DNA from: Cycas panzhihuaensis
Lineage: Eukaryota > Cycadophyta
Reading direction: 5' to 3'
Assembly (NCBI GenBank): GCA_023213395.1
Contig: CM041465.1
Location: forward strand, 170,879,741 to 170,943,740
Length of the DNA stretch: 64,000 bases
The notes beneath the pieces were generated by a model, which was not told where the DNA came from, searched no databases, and saw only the letters and a list, made by a program, of their open reading frames with translations. Every line of letters begins with the position of its first letter. Position 1 is the first letter of the stretch. Position numbers and translations under genes: made by a program. This document shows positions 56,731 through 64,000 of this stretch, piece after piece.

Positions 56731-59225
56731 TGCAATGCTTCTCTCGTCACCTACGTGGTTTGCCTCTATTGTTAGAAGATCCTAGGTATCGTCCTCTTCC
56801 ATCGTCGGATTCTGATTCGACCATGGAAGGATACCCTTCCAATTGGGCCTATCACGCCTTTGCCTTAGGAACTCATGAGTTCCCCGCATCCATTCTAGGA
56901 CCCACCCAAGAGGGTGACGATCCTATCTACTACCTGGGTGATTAGCATCACCCCCTTGACATCCATCCTTCTACCCATGCGGTAGAAGAGCCGTCTTCTT
57001 TTGAGGTTCACCACCCTATTGGCACTTCTTATGAAGAGCGCCCTAAGGGGTCTACGTCATTTGAGGTCCCCTCCACCTCTTATGATCACGTAGATACCCC
57101 TCCCACTGACGTGGTTGAAGCTATTAGTGAGTGCTTTCGAGCGAATCATCTTCAATCGTGCCCCAGGTGGTTTAAAGATGTTTTGCATGGTGGAGCATCT
57201 TCTTCATCTACTCCTTTACCACCTTCTTCATCTGCACCTGCCCCTCCTACTATGAGTAACCCTTTCGTTCCTATGTGTTCATCCCGTTCCATTCCTACAC
57301 CAACCTTGGGGATGAATGTTGCATCTTCTATCCCTTGTTATGGTCCTAGTTCTTCAGGACCCTCTCGTGGTATGTCTTTCCCTCAGTTGGGGGTTAGCAT
57401 ACCCTTTTCTAGTCAAGCTAATATGCCATCCCTTAATGTGGCGCATGCATTCCCTAGTAGGCCTATAGGTCCTACTAGCTCTTCAGCTGCTAGTCATGTG
57501 GGACCCGCTCCCACATATCCCTAAAACCAACCTAGTGGTTCTTCTCTTTACATACCCTCAGGTTATATCTCTCAACCTTGGGGGCAGGGTAAAGGGAACA
57601 ACATTCCAGCTTATGGTGTGGACCCACTACATCCATATGGGGTTGCACCACCCATGGGTGGCCCATATGGACAAAACCCAATTCCACACCCTCCTTTTTC
57701 ACCATCTAGCGTAGCCTCTTACGCTACGCCTTCGCAAGGGAACCTAGCTTCCTTTCAAGGCGCTTATCCCCAAGTCTCTTTCTAGTAAGGGGCACTTCTA
57801 CAAGGAGGGATGGGTTTACCACCCCCATTTGTTTCTTGCTCATTACCATTTGTCGATCCTACGGTCCATGCAAGGGCATGTCCCTTTATGGACTATCGAT
57901 CGACGCCATTATCTGTTGAGGCGCTAAGGACCAACTTACTGCTTTATCCTCCCAAAGTTCCTAAATTCGACGGAACTTCCTCGTAGGACCCAGTGGTGCA
58001 CGTCTGTAGTTTTTCTATGCCGTGTATTGATTACTAGGCCTAGGACCACATCTTGATGAAATTATTCTCTTGGTCTTTACAAAGCGATGCCCTTAAGTGG
58101 TTTTATCACCTTTTCGCTCATTCCATTTTCTCGTTCCAGCAACTTGTGGATGAGTTCATCAATTATTTTAATATCGCTCGCCCATTTGAAAGTTGAATAA
58201 AATCTCTTCCATCACTCAAGCAATGTCACGATGAGATGAATCATGACTTTGTGTGATGATTCCACAACTCTCTTCATTCCACTAAGGCCACGTTGCCTGA
58301 GGAATTGAAGAGGGACCTTTTCGTTAATGCACTTTGCCCCGAAGTATATGTGGAAGTCCTTAAGATAGGGGCAACTACATGCGACTCTGCGATTGCAAAG
58401 TGCTTAGTGCTTGAGGCTATTGAGATCCAGGCCATACTCAAGAAGCCTCTCAAGCCCTCATAGCGATGTGAGGCACCACCCCCAACTAAAGATACTAAAC
58501 CACAGCAGTCTTTTAGGTCTTCTTCTTATCCAACTGAGAAGACCTTAGATCTGCTTACATCTGTTATACGTTCATTTGAACATACGATGAAGGAACTTAA
58601 GTTACAAGCTCCTTCATCCCCAACTTCTAACAAACAAATTTAACAAGCTACCCAAGCTTCCCTCCCTAGGACTGGTAACGCCCAGTCCTATCAAGTGAGG
58701 AAGACAGATTCTTGGCTTGAGAAGAAGTGGTCTTCCATTCATGGGGAGTACTTCCATGATGACTCACATTGTACGGCCCAACATCCCAAGGATGCCCCTC
58801 GACATGACTCCTCCCCTAAACGGGCCTCAAGGCCTAATCTATACCAATCGGTCCATAAGGATCTGTTCCCCAAACATGGAGAATGTGATCGCAACACTCA
58901 ACCGAAAAACAATCGAAACTGGGGAAGATCACCGAATTCCTGTCCTTCCCGTGATAAAGGGAAGGGCACCCAGGATTCATCTTCTTCTTCGTGTTCCGTT
59001 AACCAATACACTCCTTCACCTTCGCAGTCCCGGAATAAGGGAAAGAAGGTGATCCAAATGCTTGAGGCTACTCCTCTGTACGTCCTTACTCGGTCTCAAG
59101 CCGCCAAAGAAGCAGTTGGTGCTTCTTCTTCTACCCCTTCCGATCCTCTTTCGGGGAACCCTCCTCTGGAAGTGCCTCTTTTTCCCAAGGCCATTCCCAT
59201 GCATCCTGGTCATTACGATTTTTGA
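56731..59225 (+). pseudogene. E2 gag (broken)
   Basis: Frames at 56730-56945 and 57111-57524 give the N-terminal Pro- and Ser-rich part (MQCFSRHLRGLPLLLEDP). Further on, degraded, comes the capsid core (LVDEFINYFNIARPFES near 58150). The 58695-59225 frame holds KKWSSIHGEYFHDDSHC. Here the zinc-finger-like CX2HX4HX4C of E1 has lost its first Cys (now Ser) but keeps both His and the last Cys. Many stops are present. Confidence 0.82.
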
Positions 59226-59499
59226 AGGGTACTTACCCAACCTACTGCGAAGGGTAAGCCTTTCTCCATCGTTGATAAACTCCATACCGTCACTGCGGGA
59301 ATGTCCTTGATGGATGTTTTGAGGAGCTGTCCCAAGTAACGAGCCCTCCTTTTGGAAGCTTTAGGGTCGAATGACGTGCCCATCCATGCTTTAGGTGTCA
59401 CCCAAAGCCATGAGCCTATTATTTCTTTTGATCCTAAAGACCTTCCCACCGCGTGTGAAAGGGAACGTTAGTGGAACTTCCCATTCACCATTACGATTA

Positions 59500-60221
59500 A
59501 TACACCTAACTGTACCCTACGAAGGACTGTTATCGACAACAGTTCTTCCGTGAATTCCATGCCCTTGCGTGTTATGTAAGAGCTAGGTATTTCCACCTTG
59601 GAACCTATTCCATGGTGATGACAAGGCTACGACGGTAGCGAAAAGACCCTATTGGGATCTCTTACGATCCCGCTCACTCTCGAGGGCAAGAGTATCATCG
59701 CTGACATTGTAGTCCTCGACGTTGACATCGACTACAACCTCCTCTTGGGTCAACCATGGCTTGACCAGATGGAAGTCGTGTGTTCAACCCTCTAGGGGCA
59801 ACTTAAATTCGTCCATGATGGATGGATGAGGGTTATTTCCCGTGAACGCCCACCTACTAAACAAGCTCGCCCTGTCAATCAAGTGAGCCAAGGCCCTTCT
59901 GCTTACACCTTAACTTGCTCCATTGGCATACCCAATCCATCTCACATCAAAGAAGACCCCGCATCTTCTTCTCCTAGTCTCACGCGCTTCGATCCTATTA
60001 GTGTTGGGAGCTATGGGTACCTCGCCTCATTTAGTGACGATGAGTCTCACGATGAGGATGAGGATTGCCTTCACTCGGTTTCTTTCCTTTGCACTAGTAG
60101 GATGCACTTATCCTGTTCTAGGTCCCTATCTAGAACTGCTTTCGTTTGTGAGACTAGTCACATGTCATTGCTTGTATTAACTCATCTGCCATTGTGTCTT
60201 CCTCTTCATCACCCCCCATAG
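59500..60221 (+). pseudogene. E2 aspartic protease region
   Basis: TVIDNSSSVNSMPLRVM places the active-site Asp codon at 59535-59537, in a D-N-S form where E1 has D-N-G. DYNLLLGQPWLDQM and LKFVHDGWMRVISRERPP follow. Stops interrupt the domain. Confidence 0.8.
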
Positions 60222-60382
60222 GTGATAGCTTCAAGGAACTCCCTTTCACTCCTTCCGAGGAGCCCCTTTGAGACTCTCTCCTGGAGTCTCCTGAGGAGGT
60301 TGGGCAACTTGACGACCATCACGGTCCCGTCGTCCCTACTTCCTCTAGCCCTTTATCTATTCGAAGTAAGGTCATCCATGGG

Positions 60383-61290
60383 GTGGATTACTTTGAAGAT
60401 AATGAAGCCTTACTTGAGCACTTAGTGGGCTCCATGCCCAGCTTTCTTTCTGGTCACCATAGGCTTGGCCACCAGAAGATTCTCGCGATTGGGTTCACAG
60501 TCACTAACCCAATCCCATCCCCTATTCCACCCCTTCTCGTTGATCTTGCCCCTCTCGATTTCGAGGAGGGGAATGCCATGTGCATGGGGGCAACCCAGGA
60601 CATAGTCTTGGCCCCTAGCAAGGTCATTAAGGTCGGGATGGAATGCTCTCCTGATGAGGTAAGGGAGTATTCCCTTTTGTTCCAGCAATTCTGGGATGTC
60701 TTTGCATGGGATTATTCTGACATGAAGGGAATTGACCCCTTCATTGTCACTCATAATCTCACCACCATTCCTGGTGCCTGTCCCGTGCACCAGAAGCAGT
60801 TTCCTCTTCACCCTAAGCTCTCGGCTGCTGTTAAGATGGAGGTCGAGAAGCTATTGGATGCTGGACTTATCACTTCTATCGATTACCCCAAGTGGGTATC
60901 CAACATTGTTCCCGTTGCTAAAAAGAACAGGACCATTTGCATATGCATCGATTTCTGTGATATCAACAACGCTTGTTCTAAGGACAACTTTCCACTCCCC
61001 TTTATTGATCAAATCATCGATCGAACCGCTGGATTTGAAGTCATGTCCTTGATGGACGGCTTCTCCGGTTACAACCAGATACAAATTCCTCCTGAAGACC
61101 GTCATAAGATGGCCTTCACCACTCTGTGGGGTACTTTCGCCTACAAGGCGATGCCTTTCAAACTTAATAATGCGGGAGCCACATACCATAGGGCTATGCA
61201 TTTTATTTTTCATGACCTTATCGATAACACATTAGAGGTCTTCATGATTGACATGATTGGTCTCTCACGTGTTAGGGCCCATCATCCTTT
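60383..61290 (+). pseudogene. E2 reverse transcriptase
   Basis: One long frame of 305 codons, MDYFEDNEALLEHL to ARAHHPFDL. It contains LSAAVKMEVEKLLDAGLI, CIDFCDINNACSKDNFPLP, VMSLMDGFSGYNQIQI and AFTTLWGTFAYKAMPFKL. The catalytic box reads VFMIDM (F-M-I-D, codons 61241-61252), so one of the two Asp is lost. That makes this RT inactive even though its frame is the longest in the window. Confidence 0.9.
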
Positions 61291-61490
61291 CGACTTGTGA
61301 GCTATCTTCACGTGATGCCGCAAGTATCACGTTAGCCTAAACCCGCTCAAGTGTGTGTTTGCCATCACTTCATACAAACTCCTTGGATTTCTTATGTCGA
61401 AACAAGGAATCCAGATTGACCCTAACAAAGTTAAGGCAATCCTTGATATGCCGCCTCCTAGGACCCAATGACAGATCAAGTCATTCCTAG

Positions 61491-62005
61491 GTAGGCTTGG
61501 TTTCCTCAGGTGCTTCTTGGCAGACTTCGCTGTAAGCGCCAAACCTTTAACCAACCTATTGAAGAAGGGAGCCCCATTTGTTTGGTCTAATAAGGCCCAA
61601 TAAACCTTTGAAGGACTCAAGGAAGCCCTCGCTTCCGCTCCTACATTGGCGTCCCCTTATTTTGATAGGCCCTTCATTCTTTATACCTCGGCGACTAACG
61701 AGTCCTTGGGCGCTATGTTGGCTTAGAAGGATGACTCAGGGGTCGAGAGAGCTATTTATTTCATCAGTTGCACTCTCATGACTGCCGAACTTAACTACTC
61801 TCTGGCCGAGAAGGAATGTATGTCCTTGGTCCATGGGACCAAGAAGTTCAGACATTACTTGCTTGGTAACACCACCAAGGTGATCATCCAATCTAATCCC
61901 TTGCGCTTCTTACTTACTCGTTCAGACTTGGTGGTAGGGTGGTCGTTGGGGCATCCTCGCAAGAGTTCGACCTTCAAATCAGTAACAGGAAGTCGAAGAA
62001 GGTAA
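61491..62005 (+). pseudogene. E2 Gypsy-type RNase H, degenerate
   Basis: PFILYTSATNESLGAML carries the same Ser for the first catalytic Asp as E1. AEKECMSLVHGTKKFRHYL keeps the Glu. IIQSNPLRFLLT has Asn where E1 has Asp. The frame changes near 61740 and 61980. Confidence 0.85.
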
Positions 62006-63381
62006 TGATAGTGGCAGAGCAACTAGCCGACGCCCCCATTCCCAACACGTGCGACGTTCTCGTTGATCATTCTCTCCCTGACGAGTCTATCCCGACCATC
62101 CAGGGCACCTCTCCTCATCTGCTTGCTGATAGCGAGTGGTATGGTGACATTGTGCAGTATCTCACTCAGCACCACTACTGCCATGAAATTAGCAATAAAG
62201 TTAGGGCATGCATCTGCGCCACTACCAGACAATACTTCCTCATAGATGAAGTGTTGTATAAAAGATCCTTTGATGGGATCCTTCTTCATTGCATCGCTTC
62301 GAATGAACCAGACTAGACACTCCGTAAATACCATCATGGCATTTGTGGGGGCCACTTTGGGGGCCAATCCATGGCCCAAAGGATCCTTCATATGGGCTAT
62401 TATTGGTCGTCCCTTTTCAAGGACGCCCATGCCTATGCCCTAAGATGTTGACGATGCCAAGAGCATGCCAACATCTCTCACGTGGCTTCCAAGGCCCTCG
62501 ATCCTATCATATCTCCATGGCCCTTTGCTCAATGGGGTTTAAACCTCATTGGTGCCATATCACCACCTTCTTCGTCGCAGCACAAGTACATCTTGACTGC
62601 CACGGAGTATTTCACAAAATGGGTGAAGGTAATCCCTCTGTCTACTATGCCTGGCAAGACAATAGCCACCTTCGTCTATCGACACATCATTTACTGCTTT
62701 GAGATTCCAGACATCTTGATCACAAACAATGGAACCCCCTTTTGTAACAAGGAGATGGATGAGCTTTGCGAGAAGTTCAAGATTTCTCATAAGACCTCAT
62801 CTCCTTATTACCCTCAAGCAAACAGACAAGTTGAATCATTTAACAAAACCCTTATTAACATTCTAAAGAAAGCCGTCGTGCAATCTCAAAGAGATTGGCA
62901 TCTTTAGCTCCCTTCTGCCTTGTGGGCCTATCGTACTTCTATCCGTATGGCTACTGGAATGACACCATTCTCCTTAGTCTATCGAACTAAGGTGGTGCTC
63001 CCACTAGAAGTGGAGATCCCCTCTCTACGAGTCTTCCTTAGAGGTCTTATCGATGAGGAGTCTATCCGTCAGGCTCGCCTCTTAGATCTCGAGGCTCTAG
63101 ATGAGAGACGTTTAGTGGATTACCAAAAAAACCTCGCTTTAAAAGCCTGCTCACAAAAGACTTACAACAAACATCTTCGTACCCATCCTTTATACCCTAG
63201 GGACTACGTCCTCAAGCTAGAATATCTCCACGATCACCTAACCAAATTTGGGCCTAAATGGATCGGTCCCTTTGTCATTCTCGATAGCCTCGATAACGAC
63301 GCTTATAGGATCGCCACCTTGGAAGGCTTGGAATTTGAGAAGGCAATCAATAGAAAATTCCTCAAGAAATTTTATACATGA
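61939..63381 (+). pseudogene. E2 integrase
   Basis: Frames at 61939-62316, 62482-62907 and 62920-63381 cover the zinc-binding region (HHGICGGHFGG with shifts), the core (WGLNLIGAI, LITNNGTPFCN, SPYYPQANRQVESFNKTL) and the C-terminal domain ending LKKFYT. The first two catalytic Asp read Asn in the GLNLI and ITNNG blocks, while the Glu is kept. There is no chromodomain. Confidence 0.88.
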
Positions 63382-64000
63382 TCCTCTTGGCGATCCCTTC
63401 CCTACGCTCTAAAATAAGTCTAAACTACCACCCTAAGCTTGTTCACATTCCCCTTAGCCTTAGGTGGAATGGATAGCTTAGGTCCTCATTCTTTTTTGTT
63501 CCTTTTGTAGGACCCTTGTTGCCTCTTTCTTGGGAACCTTACCTCCCTATTTGGGCATCCCCCAATTAGGGTGACTCTTGGGGTGTCGTCACTCCCTCCC
63601 ATCGCTATTTCCTTTGCATATCCCACTATGCTCCCATGTGGACATGCATGTCACCCTGTCTCTTAGCCTCGCGCGTATCCATCGTCGCTACTCATGGTGA
63701 TCGTGTGCGTCCCCTCTAGAGATATGGTCCTGCATGAAAGGAAATTTGTGTCTAGCTCGTAATGAATAACGCATCACATGCACATAAAAAATAAGCACAA
63801 CTCTAGCTATGCGATAGTCAAAACATCACCTGCTACATCATCATGCATCCATGCATACTCACACTCACATACATATACTCTCATATGTACACACCAAGAC
63901 TAAAACATCATAAACATACATATCCATTGTGCACCCATTGAATGTATACCACAAACACCATCTCATGCATCAAATAGGGTACCAATCACCCCGTCTATAT
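63382..64000. other. E2 sequence after integrase
   Basis: About 620 bp equivalent to the spacer left of E1 integrase. No gene is visible. The E1-like antisense unit, if present, would lie beyond the window. Confidence 0.5.

Larger units (their letters stand above)
53823..64000 (+). mobile_element. E2: older E1-family Gypsy, cut by the window end
   Basis: A plus-strand element with its 5' LTR at 53823-56562, the primer binding site at 56564-56581 and gag-pol to about 63381. The sequence after integrase runs off the window, so the 3' LTR and any extra modules are not visible. Many CpG sites present in E1 read TG or CA here, and stops are frequent, so E2 is older. Confidence 0.9.

Noticed and set aside
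1-64000. tRNA, rRNA, CRISPR or intact host protein genes
   Set aside because: I looked for cloverleaf-like, rRNA-like and regular spaced-repeat structure and for uninterrupted non-transposon frames, and saw none that I could support by eye. The only host-gene pieces are the Hsp70 fragment and the captured PMD unit.

Overview
The window looks like a piece of a large, repeat-packed plant nuclear genome. I find no intact ordinary host gene. Nearly all recognisable sequence is LTR retrotransposons (Copia and Gypsy) plus one L1-type LINE, with simple repeats and AT-rich filler between them. DUF4283 and zf-RVT type LINE modules, Tat-type Gypsy features and Copia elements primed by initiator-Met tRNA all point to a seed plant. 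A large-genome lineage such as a gymnosperm is plausible but unproven.

Layout. (1) 1-19337: three nested Copia elements. The oldest is minus strand, with LTR pieces at 1-142 and about 18851-19337. It carries a minus-strand Hsp70 gene fragment near 2041-2340. A second minus-strand Copia (3200-18083, target duplication CAAAC) sits inside it, and a plus-strand Copia (10002-17318, target duplication ATTTT) sits inside that. (2) 19338-22252: AT-rich filler, a (TG)n/(CA)n cluster, and a lone Copia LTR with a strong hairpin. (3) 22253-25248: a young gag-only non-autonomous Copia (target duplication ATGTC). (4) 26130-42666: a 16.5-kb minus-strand Gypsy element, called E1 here, with 2.6-kb LTRs. (5) 43062 to about 51460: a minus-strand LINE interrupted by a solo LTR of the E1 family (45645-48390). 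(6) 52204-53532: a truncated Copia related to the inner one. (7) 53533-53822: a scrap of an E1-family LTR. (8) 53823 to the window end: a plus-strand, older E1-family Gypsy, called E2, cut by the window edge after integrase.

The most interesting part is the 3' third of E1 (28713-33293). It holds two things beyond gag-pol. The first is a second, archaeal/plant-type RNase H, placed downstream of integrase and next to the 3' LTR. The second, on the opposite strand, is a captured gene-like unit with a plant mobile domain (PMD), an acidic tail and a coiled coil. That unit has its own TATA box, a first ATG with no upstream ATG in the predicted leader, and consensus introns. The normal Gypsy RNase H next to the reverse transcriptase has lost two of its four acidic residues in E1 and the first of them in E2, which suggests the extra RNase H took over the activity. 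All copies seen here are damaged by stops and frameshifts, so this describes an architecture and not a working element.
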